33,531 nucleotides of DNA. Source: Citrobacter freundii. Lineage in GTDB: Bacteria > Bacteroidota > Bacteroidia > Chitinophagales > Chitinophagaceae. The DNA lies in assembly GCA_003243445.1 (NCBI GenBank), contig QFQQ01000069.1, forward strand, positions 1 to 33,531, given 5' to 3'. Shown piece after piece: positions 17,102-25,540 of this stretch. The position numbers and the translations under genes were made by a program. Each line of letters opens with the position of its first letter. Position 1 is the stretch's first letter. A model generated the notes under the pieces. That model was not told the origin of the DNA and did no database searches. It saw nothing but the letters and a program-made list of their open reading frames with translations.

Positions 17102-18112
17102 ATGAAACAACAAGTGCCTGCGCTGCAATATTGTCCATCCTTATTAACGGAAGGTTTCGATACCTATAGTCCACCTGCACGCCGTAATTTGTTCTTCGGA
17201 AAGAAGGTCAGTCATATATTACCATATGACGCCCCATGGAAAACAGATTCAGACACCAATGCATTTATGGCTAATGCCAAACGGATTTCTTTATCCGGTG
17301 TGCAGGAAAAGTATTCATTGATACAGGTAAAAAACAGGCTTAGGCTGACGGAAGAAGGAGAACAAGGTACACATATCCTCAAGCCTACGCCGGCGCAGTT
17401 GAAACGGTCGGACGATGTGCCTGCAAACGAACAGCTCACTATGCTGATCGCCGCCCAAGTCTTCCAGATCCAGACGGCAGCGTCCGGCCTGATATTTTTC
17501 GAAAACGGAGAGCCCGCCTATATTACCCGGCGCTTCGACCTGAAAAAAGATGGAACCAAGAAAGGGAAAGAGGATTTTGCCTCATTAGCCGGTAAAACCT
17601 CGGCAAATGCCGGCGCTGACTTTAAATATGATTCATCATACGAAGCCATGGGAGCACTACTGAAAAAATATGTACCCGCTTACAAAATCGAGGTAGAGAA
17701 ATTTTTCTCGTTGATTATTTTCAACTACCTCTTCTCCAATGGCGATGCGCATTTAAAAAATTTCGCCTTACTCGAAACTGAGTATGGCGACCATCAGTTG
17801 AGCCCGGCGTATGACCTCGTTAATACGCGGCTACACATTGATGACGCTGATTTCGGATTGCGAAAGGGATTGTTTGAAGACGAATATAAATCCACCGCTT
17901 TCCGCCAGTACGGCCATGCCGCAAAAGAAGATTTCCTGGAATTGAGTCGCCGGCTGGAAATGGATCAAAAAAGAACCGCGAGGTTGATCGCCCTCTTCGG
18001 GCAGCATCAGCCATTGGTAGACGAGCTGGTGAAGCGGTCATTTCTGAGGCAACGCGCAAAGGAATTATACTTGTCCCACTACCAAACGAGGCTAAAAAGT
18101 TTTAACGCGTGA
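17102..18112 (+). CDS. hipT: HipT-like serine/threonine kinase toxin
   Basis: This 336-residue HipA-family kinase lacks the N-terminal subdomain, which is the separate upstream gene. Visible landmarks are the Gly/Ser loop ISLSGVQEKYSLI with Ser63 and Ser65, where HipA-family proteins autophosphorylate; GTHILKPTP with Lys94, a likely ATP-binding lysine; the catalytic loop NGDAHLKN with Asp215 and Asn220; and the metal-binding YDLVNT with Asp238. All look intact, so an active kinase is expected. HipA phosphorylates glutamyl-tRNA synthetase and HipT tryptophanyl-tRNA synthetase in E. coli; the target here is unknown. It is the last gene of the operon. Confidence 0.87.
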   Translation: MKQQVPALQYCPSLLTEGFDTYSPPARRNLFFGKKVSHILPYDAPWKTDSDTNAFMANAKRISLSGVQEKYSLIQVKNRLRLTEEGEQGTHILKPTPAQLKRSDDVPANEQLTMLIAAQVFQIQTAASGLIFFENGEPAYITRRFDLKKDGTKKGKEDFASLAGKTSANAGADFKYDSSYEAMGALLKKYVPAYKIEVEKFFSLIIFNYLFSNGDAHLKNFALLETEYGDHQLSPAYDLVNTRLHIDDADFGLRKGLFEDEYKSTAFRQYGHAAKEDFLELSRRLEMDQKRTARLIALFGQHQPLVDELVKRSFLRQRAKELYLSHYQTRLKSFNA

Positions 18113-18190
18113 TATATCCTGATCTGGCGGCAACCTTCTTCCCGCATGCCCCAATCTCCGTTCACTTCCATCCCCTCTTCCTACATCATT

Positions 18191-18242
18191 GATCGGGGAA
18201 AGCTAAGAACAACAGACCAGGCGAAGACTGCAGATAACGAGG
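18191..18242 (+). repeat. Interspersed repeat, copy 1
   Basis: This about 52-base element begins GATCGGGGAAAGCTAAGAAC, includes AGGCGAAGACT and ends AGATAACGAGG. Two relatives lie on the same strand at 22631 and 25541. It is about 80 bases after the hipT stop. Nature unknown. Confidence 0.6.
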
Positions 18243-18308
18243 CTTCATCTACCGTAAAAATGCGCATGAAAGAGCCGATATTGACCGTTAAACTTCAAGT
18301 GAACACCA

Positions 18309-19751
18309 TTAATGCGTCCTGAGATCCCACTTACAGTTATCGCTCTTCATATCAAACTTGGCTAATGTCGGCGAACTGTCTGCAACGGATACCAGTGCCA
18401 ACTGCTCTTTCGAGTCGGGAACTGCTTTAGGCATGATACGATATGTTCCATCGGTCAATTGATCGATCCTCCATAATTGCTCAGGCCCGCCGGTGAATTC
18501 AGGTACTGTGATCACTTCGGCGTCTGCGGTAGCCGCTAATGCTCTGCCTGTTCCTGCTATCGTGATTTTATAATAAGGTCCACCAAGGTAGCCGGAGCCG
18601 GGAACGGCTGTAATTGTCCATTTCTGATGCGGGCGGAACATATAGTCGCTTATTGTTACACCTATATTCCCGGTTGGCCAGGTGTTTACTACGTCAGCCA
18701 ATTCCTGTGAGGGAATAGGTTTTACCGGCTCATCGTTATTGCGGTTAAAGCCGCGCGCTACGCCTGTCATCCGTGTAACATCAACATCTATTTGCAGGGC
18801 ATATCCGCGTCTTTCAGACGCTATTTCGTATGTGCCTTCTTTGAGGTTATCGCCCGCAACGGGCCATCCGTTTTTCCACAGCAAGGGGCGGATGCCAAGC
18901 ACACTCCGGCCACTCTGGTCCAGGTCGGATTCATAATGGCAGGACATTTTTTCGATTCCGTCTCCCAAAACCGTACGACCGAAATGACCGGGGCCGATCA
19001 GCCTGTCGCCGGCCGCAACGACCATTTTACCGCCGCCCTTTAACATTTCCCTCCCGATGTTATCAACATAAGGACCGGTCACTTTTTTGGAGCGCCCGAC
19101 AACAATATTATACGTGGAGTTCGGCCCGTCACAGCAGGTACCATGTGTGCCTAACAGGTAGTACCATCCATCGCGGTAGATCAGGTCTGAAGCTTCACAA
19201 TCAATGGCGATATTCAGGGCTTTATTGCCGGCTATCCGTTTACCTGTTTTGGGATCCAATTCCACCAGGCGGATGTATCCAAAATAAGTACCGTACGTTA
19301 ACCATAGCTTTCCGGTGGTTGGATCGAGAAAAAGGCTGGGGTCGATCGCATCATTATCTTCGATGCCATCGGATGAAGCAACTACTATTGGTTCTGAGTA
19401 TTTGAAATCGGGCGAGTTTGGGTCAAGCGTTTTATTCCACATGGTCAATATCTTTCCATTATGCCCTCCAAACAATCCGCCCCCGGTTGCACCATACGTA
19501 ACAAGATAGCGGTCGCCAATTTTTAATATATCGGGTGCGGCTCCTCCTCCCGGGCGCACGGCGCCGCCGTTCCATGTCCAGCCATCATCGGATATCAGTC
19601 CGCCACCGCCCGTACCAAAGGTGTAATATTTTCCATCTGACACTGCGATGGTAGAAGGGTCATGTATAAATGGTTTACCGGTTTGTGCAACGGCTGATCC
19701 GCCGGCATATATTGAAAGCGCAGTTATAACGCTTACTAATTTAATTGTCAT
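18309..19751 (-). CDS. GH43 arabinan endo-1,5-alpha-L-arabinosidase-like enzyme
   Basis: The 480-residue secreted glycosidase has a signal peptide (to AQ at about residue 23). The five-bladed GH43 propeller spans about residues 26-300, with Asp31 in IHDPS (general base), Asp137 in AIDPS and Glu186 in DCEASDL (general acid). GTCCDGPNSTYNIVVGRS and GPGHFG are typical of endo-arabinanases. The last ~180 residues form a separate module with QKWTITAVPGSGYLGGPYY, EQLWRIDQLTDGTYRI and a final CKWDLRTH. It resembles a ricin-type beta-trefoil and probably binds polysaccharide. Extracellular or periplasmic cleavage of arabinan side chains is expected. It lies 8 bases after a small secreted protein gene on the same strand, so they are co-transcribed. 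Confidence 0.87.
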   Translation of the reverse strand: MTIKLVSVITALSIYAGGSAVAQTGKPFIHDPSTIAVSDGKYYTFGTGGGGLISDDGWTWNGGAVRPGGGAAPDILKIGDRYLVTYGATGGGLFGGHNGKILTMWNKTLDPNSPDFKYSEPIVVASSDGIEDNDAIDPSLFLDPTTGKLWLTYGTYFGYIRLVELDPKTGKRIAGNKALNIAIDCEASDLIYRDGWYYLLGTHGTCCDGPNSTYNIVVGRSKKVTGPYVDNIGREMLKGGGKMVVAAGDRLIGPGHFGRTVLGDGIEKMSCHYESDLDQSGRSVLGIRPLLWKNGWPVAGDNLKEGTYEIASERRGYALQIDVDVTRMTGVARGFNRNNDEPVKPIPSQELADVVNTWPTGNIGVTISDYMFRPHQKWTITAVPGSGYLGGPYYKITIAGTGRALAATADAEVITVPEFTGGPEQLWRIDQLTDGTYRIMPKAVPDSKEQLALVSVADSSPTLAKFDMKSDNCKWDLRTH

Positions 19752-19759
19752 ACTTACGA

Positions 19760-20515
19760 TTAATTTGTAGTGATGGTAAGGTCTTTTATTGGTGCTCCGT
19801 TCTCGTCCAGGAAGCGAACGCAGAAATCGCTTAATCCCGGGCCGTTGATCACCGCCCCTCGCAGTACATTTTTTCCCTTTTGAAGTGTCAGGCGCGGAGA
19901 TGCGGCATCATCCATTACCATGCGCCTGTCGCCGTCCAATATCACTGCCTGTTTTCCGTTCAGCCACCACATTGAGCCTCCGTTGGATCCTGCTGCTAAC
20001 CGTACATTTTTCATTTCGCGCGGACTGTTCACTATCGTTACTGCCCAAAACAGTACGGAGTAGTTTTGCTTATGAAGACCGTAAGCGAAGCGAAATAATT
20101 TCATATTGAACGTCGGGCTTTCCAGGGCGTGCCATTGCAGTTCCTGCTCACCCACTTTTACCTTGTCGCCATCTTTGGGGATAACGGTAAACTGGTTGGG
20201 GAAATAAGTGGTATCAAATGATTTCTTCAGGTAGTCAACCGTAAATACAATATTGCTTCGTATTGATTTATTGATCGGCTCCAGTAACAACCAACGCTGG
20301 ATGAAGCCGTCGGCATCGGGTGTTTTTTTTGCCGTCGTTGCCCGTTTAAAGTATTGCGCGATACTGCGGTTGGTATCGAGCTCTGTAATCGAGTCTCTTC
20401 TCATACCACGCGGAGGAGGCACGGTGGAAGGGGCAATCTGCGCGTGTGCGTCGGATATCAGCAGGATGAGTATGCTGATCGCCATCAACCGCATTTTGGG
20501 TGCAAATCTTTTCAT
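19760..20515 (-). CDS. Secreted protein in operon with the GH43 enzyme
   Basis: The 251-residue protein has a signal peptide (MRLMAISILILLISDAHAQ after a short basic lead; start at 20515 or the Met a few codons later). DADGFIQRWLLLEPI near residue 70 recalls the region in front of acetylxylan-esterase and glycosidase modules of Bacteroidota. The C-terminal half looks like a galactose-binding-type jelly roll (GGSMWWLNGKQAVILDGDRR, then LTLQKGKNVLRGAVINGPG). No catalytic motif was seen. It is first in a two-gene operon with the arabinanase and is probably a carbohydrate-binding accessory protein; that role is inference. Confidence 0.68.
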   Translation of the reverse strand: MKRFAPKMRLMAISILILLISDAHAQIAPSTVPPPRGMRRDSITELDTNRSIAQYFKRATTAKKTPDADGFIQRWLLLEPINKSIRSNIVFTVDYLKKSFDTTYFPNQFTVIPKDGDKVKVGEQELQWHALESPTFNMKLFRFAYGLHKQNYSVLFWAVTIVNSPREMKNVRLAAGSNGGSMWWLNGKQAVILDGDRRMVMDDAASPRLTLQKGKNVLRGAVINGPGLSDFCVRFLDENGAPIKDLTITTN

Positions 20516-20885
20516 GTGACAAGCAGGTTATAATTATTGTCTAAAATACAATTATTATAACAGATCATTAAAAAAGAGACAGCTTTGTAAATGCGCCGGA
20601 GGTTATTTGACATTCTTTGAGATGTTCCAAAACCAAAAAAGTTTGAAAATCAGCAATTGCAAGTCTTCGAGCTCTTTTGACAGTTCATCAGGCGGAGAGA
20701 GTAATTGAATCTTTCCCATTAATTCGGAAATCACATTCTGAAGATGCTTGAAATTACTGACTCATGAATTACAGTCGAGAGAACAGGAAAGGGTAGTCAT
20801 TTTCCTCGCAATAATCTATCACCGTACACTCACAAGCCTTTTCAATAGCTGAACGTGATGAAATTCATCTAAACATTGACACTTC
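20516..20885 (-). pseudogene. Intergenic region with possible gene fragments
   Basis: No intact gene was seen. On the minus strand two short frames look coding by composition. One ends with TAA at 20603-20605 and reads NFKHLQNVISELMGKI, then PPDELSKELEDLQLLIFKLF. The other, at about 20770-20870, reads AIEKACECTVIDYCEENDYP. Each is bounded upstream by a stop codon. They may be debris of one or two lost genes; no family was recognised. Confidence 0.3.
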
Positions 20886-21587
20886 TCAGAAATTCACATC
20901 AAAATACGTGGTGCCGCTGGCGCTACATCGTACAGAGTCAACTCTCACATTTGCGGTACCATTGATGGCAATCTTTTCAACTTTTATTTTTGTGTACACA
21001 TCGGATACCGTATTTACATTCAGTTCATATTGGTTGCGGTCAATTACCTCTTTGGGAGAAGAAACACTATAATCGTAGCCATTGGTGCCGCCGAATACAC
21101 CATGTGAAATAACAAAGTTTTTGAAGTCATCTGTCTGCACCCTATGTAAGCGTATTATCAACTTAGCCTTTCGGAACACGTCGAATGTAATGCCATGGAA
21201 GGCGGATGTATCGTATTCGTATGCCCGTGCATCGATTTTTCCAGTACTGCCCAGAATAATGTAGTCGCCACCTGAGCGAACTTTCAATCCCAATTCATAA
21301 CCTTTACGGAAATAGGCTGTATCAATGTTGGCAGAAAAATCAAACTCACCCGCTTCAGAGGACATGACGCTCTCGATCACAAGCTGCTCTTGTGCAAGTC
21401 CCACAAATCGCTGCCACTGCAACGTCACTGGAATATTTGCTGCTCCATCACCTGAAAGATTATTAATCACCTTACCATTAGCAGTGATGCTGGCACAGTT
21501 ACCAGTACAAACAGGCGCTTGCTTCTCACATGACCAGAGTAGAAAGAGAAATAAAACAGCAGTGAAAATTGTAGACGACTTTGCCAT
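20886..21587 (-). CDS. Hypothetical lipoprotein
   Basis: The product is about 233 residues from the ATG at 21587, chosen because the lipoprotein signal (MAKSSTIFTAVLFLFLLWSC) begins there. An in-frame ATG at 21614 would add nine residues before it. The mature protein starts EKQAPVCTGNCASITANGKV and appears to be one or two beta-sandwich domains (NIPVTLQWQRFVG, SSEAGEFDFSANIDT, KLIIRLHRVQTDDFKNFV). The N-terminal part resembles the carboxypeptidase-regulatory-like fold often found in Bacteroidota lipoproteins. It stands alone, and its function is unknown. Confidence 0.68.
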   Translation of the reverse strand: MAKSSTIFTAVLFLFLLWSCEKQAPVCTGNCASITANGKVINNLSGDGAANIPVTLQWQRFVGLAQEQLVIESVMSSEAGEFDFSANIDTAYFRKGYELGLKVRSGGDYIILGSTGKIDARAYEYDTSAFHGITFDVFRKAKLIIRLHRVQTDDFKNFVISHGVFGGTNGYDYSVSSPKEVIDRNQYELNVNTVSDVYTKIKVEKIAINGTANVRVDSVRCSASGTTYFDVNF

Positions 21588-21977
21588 ATCAGCTTTGGTA
21601 AAATAGTAATGCAATTGAAGGTACGTATGAAAAAACTAATACATACTAAAATACAACAAACGCCTGATGATACAAATGTGCCGGGTGGTTTCATCTGGAA
21701 AGATCAAAAGCAACATCAATTGCCAAAGAACTTTGTAAGATCAGCAAAGTAACAGGAAACGACTAACCTGGTGAGATTTAATTAGTTTGATTACCTCTCC
21801 CCAACAGGTAAAACAACGACAACTGCAAATACTCTTCACAATACTATTGCGTATATTTAAGCATCGCGTCGAACATTGGATCACTATCCTATCCCAACAG
21901 TTATCCGGCTATCGATGAGTTTCAAGCACTGGAAACTCATGACGCAAAACCCTTAACCTGAACCTAACGGACATTTT
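21588..21977. other. Divergent intergenic region
   Basis: No gene was seen. A 9-bp perfect inverted repeat (ATGAGTTTC, 8-base loop, GAAACTCAT) lies at 21915-21940, about 38 bases before the VOC start codon. It may be an operator or a leader RNA hairpin. Confidence 0.4.
21915..21940 (+). promoter_or_regulatory. Inverted repeat upstream of the VOC gene
   Basis: ATGAGTTTC (21915-21923) and GAAACTCAT (21932-21940) are perfectly complementary around AAGCACTG. There is no T-run, so a terminator is unlikely. Its place close to the start codon suits an operator or an mRNA hairpin. Confidence 0.4.
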
Positions 21978-22382
21978 ATGACAACCACAGCAACAAACAA
22001 TCATACAACACATTTCGCCCCGGAACTGCATATTCCCAATGGAACAGTCAACATTGACTTCTATACAAAATTTGGCGCGACCGAACATTTTGTATTGAGA
22101 AATGATGATGGCAGTATTCATGTGGCAGAGTTGGAAATAGATGGTGCGATCTTTCACCTTCATGAAACCATGCCCCGGCTCAATGCCCTGGAGCCTGCCA
22201 GTGCCAAAGGTGTAACAACTACTATTGGTTTGTTTGTGAATGATGTCCAGGAGATCTTTGATCGCGGTCTTGCAGCAGGCGCAACAGCCATCGATCCTGT
22301 TACTGATCATGAATATGGTTACAGACAAGCTATGTTTAGAGACCCGTTTGGGCATTACTGGCAGATACAAAAGAAGATCTGA
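21978..22382 (+). CDS. VOC-family (glyoxalase-fold, PhnB-like) protein
   Basis: The 134-residue protein has the paired beta-alpha-beta-beta-beta modules of the vicinal oxygen chelate fold. Visible parts are NIDFYTKFGATEHFVLRND, VAELEIDGAIFHLHE, TTTIGLFVNDVQEIFDRGLA, AGATAIDPVTDHEYGYR and the closing FRDPFGHYWQIQ. Members of the PhnB-like branch include antibiotic-resistance proteins, methyltransferase-like proteins and many of unknown role; the substrate cannot be read here. It is monocistronic. Confidence 0.85.
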   Translation: MTTTATNNHTTHFAPELHIPNGTVNIDFYTKFGATEHFVLRNDDGSIHVAELEIDGAIFHLHETMPRLNALEPASAKGVTTTIGLFVNDVQEIFDRGLAAGATAIDPVTDHEYGYRQAMFRDPFGHYWQIQKKI

Positions 22383-22599
22383 TGGGCAGATAGCGTGGCA
22401 CATGAATACATAAATCAATTTATAGTTGTTCACCAGGGCGACAGAAGATATTCCGCCAGATCTATCTCAGTTTTGGTGGAATATAATTATATACATTGTT
22501 CTAATTTGATCCCCTGCCCCATGGCTTCAATTTAAAGGATCGCCAACAACAACAGTTCGTCGTAATCTTCGCATTTCCTTCATTCTTCCTTCCTCAGAG

Positions 22600-22629
22600 A
22601 ATGAACCCTTGACAGTTGTTGGGTTCATT
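22600..22629 (+). terminator. Hairpin AATGAACCC/GGGTTCATT
   Basis: A perfect 9-bp stem with a 12-base loop lies about 220 bases after the VOC stop codon. It directly abuts the interspersed repeat. There is no long T-run, so it may instead belong to the repeat or to a small RNA. Confidence 0.4.
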
Positions 22630-22630
22630 A

Positions 22631-22683
22631 TTGGTCGGGAAAAAGGCTAAGAACAACAGAGTAAGCGAAGACTACAAATAATG
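22631..22683 (+). repeat. Interspersed repeat, copy 2
   Basis: This copy begins TTGGTCGGGAAAAAGGCTAA and contains GAACAACAGA and GCGAAGACTA. It shares most positions with the copies at 18191 and 25541, on the same strand. Confidence 0.6.
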
Positions 22684-22784
22684 GGAACCGGAGAAAACTA
22701 TTTCCATCGGATGGCCTCTGTGTTACCCACCCGACTAATTATTTTAAAAAATCTATCAAAAATTCTCTAAGTATTGAAATTATC

Positions 22785-22818
22785 ACTATAATTGTAGTAG
22801 ATAAAAGGTAATTATAGT
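22785..22818 (+). promoter_or_regulatory. Candidate BlaI-type operator
   Basis: ACTATAATTGTAGT (22785-22798) is a near-perfect palindrome with ACTA/TAGT arms and an AATT core, similar in style to BlaI/MecI boxes. A second half-site, AATTATAGT, lies at 22810-22818, just before the ATG. TATAATTG within the first box partly matches the Bacteroidota -7 element, so binding would block the promoter. Confidence 0.55.
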
Positions 22819-22820
22819 TT

Positions 22821-23195
22821 ATGGAAGAGTTAACCAATGCCCAGCAAGAGGTGCTGAGAGCGTTATGGCAGATCAATGATGGAGCAGTTTCAGATGTATT
22901 GAACCAATTGCCTGACCCGAAGCCAGCCTACAATACAGTCGCCACGGTTATTAAAGTACTTGAAAAGAAGAAATACATCGCACATCGTTCTTACGGAAAG
23001 ACGAATGTATATTATCCGTTAATTAGTAAGAACCAATATGCTCAACATATGATCGGCAATAGCATAAAAGATTTTTTTAACAGTTCACTTAGTCAACTTG
23101 TTTCTGCATTTGTAAATCAGAAGGAGATCAGTATCAATGAGCTGGAAGAAATCAAAAATCTTGTGGAAGGCGAACTTGAAAAACAGAAAAAATAA
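22821..23195 (+). CDS. BlaI/MecI/CopY-family repressor
   Basis: The 124-residue winged-helix repressor opens with the family signature (LTNAQQEVLRALWQINDGAV, then AYNTVATVIKVLEKKKYIAH and YPLISKNQYAQHMIG). The C-terminal third is the dimerisation helix region, where BlaI/MecI proteins are cut by their sensor protease. Its stop overlaps the start of the membrane peptidase gene (TAATG), the standard blaI-blaR1 layout. It probably represses this operon through the palindrome upstream. The signal sensed is unknown; a role in beta-lactam response is possible but not shown. Confidence 0.88.
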   Translation: MEELTNAQQEVLRALWQINDGAVSDVLNQLPDPKPAYNTVATVIKVLEKKKYIAHRSYGKTNVYYPLISKNQYAQHMIGNSIKDFFNSSLSQLVSAFVNQKEISINELEEIKNLVEGELEKQKK

Positions 23196-24289
23196 TGCCT
23201 GCTATTATCTTTTACTATGTTGCACCGAATATCTGTTTTCTCGTTGGATATATTCTGTATAGTATTTTTTTACGTAAAGAAACTGATTTCAAGAGTATTC
23301 GATACTATTGGTTGCTGGTAATGATTGGAAGTCTGGTTTTGCCGATTGTTAATTTTGAACTTCCCTTTGGCTTGATGAATATTTTTCATCTTAGACAGCA
23401 AACAAATTTTCAAAACACCAGTCCGAATTTCTCCATATGGCCCTCAAAACAGGAGATGTTATTCGCTAACGCTATCAAATATATCCAGTGGGTAACCATT
23501 ATATATTTTTCTGTTGTAGTTCTGCTCTGTAGCCGAATGTTACTCCAGATTTCATCATTAGGTATCTGTATCTACAAATCCAATAGGGTTAAAAAGAAAG
23601 GATACACCTTGGTTTTTAACAACCGGTTTAATGGAACTTTTAGTTTCTTCAGATGGGTCTTCGTAAATGAGAACACAAAACATACTGAAGGAATAGAGGC
23701 GATACTGGCACATGAAGCTGCTCACTGCCGACAACGTCATACCATTGACGTAATGCTGGCCGAACTTATCGCCATCCTGTTTTGGTTCAATCCATTGATA
23801 TGGAAAATTAAAAAATCCATAAAACTCAACCATGAATATTTAGCTGATCAATCTGTACTGGCTTCTGGCATAATCCTATCAGCAGAGTATCAGATGATAT
23901 TGCTTAATCGGGCGGCGGAAGGAAATCTTTTTTCTTACGTCTCATCTTTCGGCGGCAACATGCTTAAAAATCGGATATTAATGTTGCTGGCTGTTAAAAA
24001 CAACGAGAGAGGGTTCAAGTATAAAGTAATAACTGTGATGCTCTGTTGTATTATTCTTGTTTTTATCACGACTGGCTTCATCAATGTTGAAAATAATACA
24101 GCAAAAAAACAACAGGCGAAAATGCAGACAAAAAGTATAGAAATGCCTGCTGCACCAATGGTGAAGAAACCACAGGTTAGCGACGATGAGCCAATTAGTG
24201 TTCAAAACATACCCAGACGTCAAAAGGCCAGTAGAAACCCAGGCGAATCAAATCAAGTTATAATAGAAGACAAAAAAAGAACCAGATAA
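23195..24289 (+). CDS. BlaR1-like M56 family membrane metallopeptidase
   Basis: This 364-residue protein has membrane helices at about residues 8-25, 35-55, 95-120 and 272-292. The zinc site HEAAH is at residues 173-177 (LAHEAAHCRQRHTIDVMLAE), followed by ELIAILFWFNPLIWKIKK as in BlaR1/MecR1. The last ~70 residues after the final helix are polar and low in complexity. There is no penicillin-binding sensor domain, so ligand sensing would differ from staphylococcal BlaR1. It is coupled to the repressor by TAATG. In the family this protease cleaves the repressor upon signal. The third gene follows after 37 bases. Confidence 0.85.
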   Translation: MPAIIFYYVAPNICFLVGYILYSIFLRKETDFKSIRYYWLLVMIGSLVLPIVNFELPFGLMNIFHLRQQTNFQNTSPNFSIWPSKQEMLFANAIKYIQWVTIIYFSVVVLLCSRMLLQISSLGICIYKSNRVKKKGYTLVFNNRFNGTFSFFRWVFVNENTKHTEGIEAILAHEAAHCRQRHTIDVMLAELIAILFWFNPLIWKIKKSIKLNHEYLADQSVLASGIILSAEYQMILLNRAAEGNLFSYVSSFGGNMLKNRILMLLAVKNNERGFKYKVITVMLCCIILVFITTGFINVENNTAKKQQAKMQTKSIEMPAAPMVKKPQVSDDEPISVQNIPRRQKASRNPGESNQVIIEDKKRTR

Positions 24290-24326
24290 GCGCTCTTTCA
24301 GCGTCCTACTTCTCAACAATTAAGTT

Positions 24327-24941
24327 ATGAAATATATATTACCCCTCTGCCTTTTGGCGGCATTGAACGGCTTTGCCCAAGAAAAACAGCAGTCGACCTA
24401 TTTCACCTCAGTTTCGGCCACTTCGCTGGAAAATATTGATGATGCTCTGAAGATCTTAAATTTTAGCATCTACAATATTAATCTGCCAGTAGATAGTCAA
24501 AAAAACTATTTGATGAAGGTATATTTAGAAGAGTACGAAAAGGGAATGAAAATGACAAAGAGCGACACAGTGCTCTATGAAACTGTAGGAAAGGAAGCAG
24601 TAAGAAAGGCAGATCCTAAGCTTTCGCTTATTATCCATGATGTAAATGACACTGTTATTACCATGCTTTTTAAGACGCCCGGAGGCGAAAGGCTAAGTCA
24701 GGTAAAAAAAGCGGCTTTGTATAATATTAAGCACATGGCAAAAATATTCAAATCCCAACAGCTTGTTCCAGGAAAAAAGATACCTCTATTGTTGTATGGG
24801 TCGATGTGGCACGATGCCAGCCTGCCTAAAGATGCTGTTAGATTCTGCATGGAAAGGCAATTAGCACCTGATTTCAGTAGTGAAGCATTTATAAGTATGC
24901 CACACTATTACCTCATATTTGTAGAATTAGTTCAAAAGTAA
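24327..24941 (+). CDS. Secreted hypothetical protein of the BlaI/BlaR1-like operon
   Basis: The 204-residue protein has a signal peptide (MKYILPLCLLAALNGFAQ). The mature part is mixed alpha/beta with many Lys (SLENIDDALKILNFSIYNIN, then LSLIIHDVNDTVITMLFKT and DAVRFCMERQLAPDFSS). No known domain or active site was recognised. Its place as third gene after the repressor/protease pair suggests it is a regulated output or a periplasmic partner. That is inference from position. Confidence 0.68.
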   Translation: MKYILPLCLLAALNGFAQEKQQSTYFTSVSATSLENIDDALKILNFSIYNINLPVDSQKNYLMKVYLEEYEKGMKMTKSDTVLYETVGKEAVRKADPKLSLIIHDVNDTVITMLFKTPGGERLSQVKKAALYNIKHMAKIFKSQQLVPGKKIPLLLYGSMWHDASLPKDAVRFCMERQLAPDFSSEAFISMPHYYLIFVELVQK

Positions 24942-24968
24942 AGCCAGTGGCAATATTACTGTTGGTGG

Positions 24969-25100
24969 GATTGTCCTCAAAAGTCACTCAGCGGTGACCT
25001 GAAATCATTTTACAGCATTGGGATCAATGATCAATGGAGGATTATTTTCAAGCGATCTAACGGGAATGCGCCGGAGGTTGAAACAATCGATTATTATTAA
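24969..25100 (+). pseudogene. 3' fragment of a HigB-type toxin gene
   Basis: A frame ending with TAA at 25098-25100 reads LSGDLKSFYSIGINDQWRII, FKRSNGNAPEVETIDYY. That is the C-terminal half of a RelE/HigB-family mRNA interferase (typical: GDLKGFYSIRINDQWRI...VEIIDYH). The N-terminal half is missing. The matching antitoxin remnant starts 10 bases downstream. Confidence 0.75.
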
Positions 25101-25110
25101 AGGAAAAGTA

Positions 25111-25407
25111 ATGGCAAAATTAAAAATATACATCCCGGCGGAATCCTTAGGGAAGAGTTCTTTATTTCTTTCGGGATCACCGCTTATAAACTGACAAAAG
25201 ATATCGGTATTTCTCCAACAAGGGTTTCTGAGATCTTAAAAGGTACCGAGGATTACAGCTGACACTGCTTTACGATTGAGTAAATATTTTGGAAACCCGG
25301 CAAAATTCTGGCTTGGATTGCAGGATGATTATGACCTGGAGGAAGAAGCAAATGCGAAGAGTTCCCTTAAGTTGATAAAAGCATTGCATGAGAATGCTGC
25401 GGGATGA
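25111..25407 (+). pseudogene. Frameshifted HigA-type antitoxin gene
   Basis: Starting MAKLK, the gene shifts frame near 25125 and continues HPGGILREEFFISFGITAYK, LTKDIGISPTRVSEILKGT. It shifts again near 25250 to resume ITADTALRLSKYFGNPAKFW, LGLQDDYDLEEEA and ends ALHENAAG, stop at 25405-25407. Together these give a near full-length HigA/VapI-type XRE antitoxin (about 98 residues) broken by two frameshifts. It pairs with the toxin fragment just upstream. Confidence 0.8.
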
Positions 25408-25540
25408 GGGTTGAAAAATTGAAAGGCCTGCGTGCAATTTTTCATTCCTCCGTACCCTTCCGCATAACAAATCCTGCAATTATCGAGGGGTGTGCGTATG
25501 TTTCCTACTACGCATAACTCCTGACTGCAGTTCAATTCTT

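Larger units (their letters stand above)
22383..22820. other. Intergenic region with hairpin, repeat and BlaI operator
   Basis: No gene was seen in about 440 bases. It holds a perfect 9-bp hairpin at 22600-22629 (AATGAACCC / GGGTTCATT), the second copy of the interspersed repeat, and the operator/promoter of the next operon. Confidence 0.45.

Noticed and set aside
21909..22433. 174-codon minus-strand frame
   Set aside because: Antisense to the VOC gene, which matches its family over its full length.
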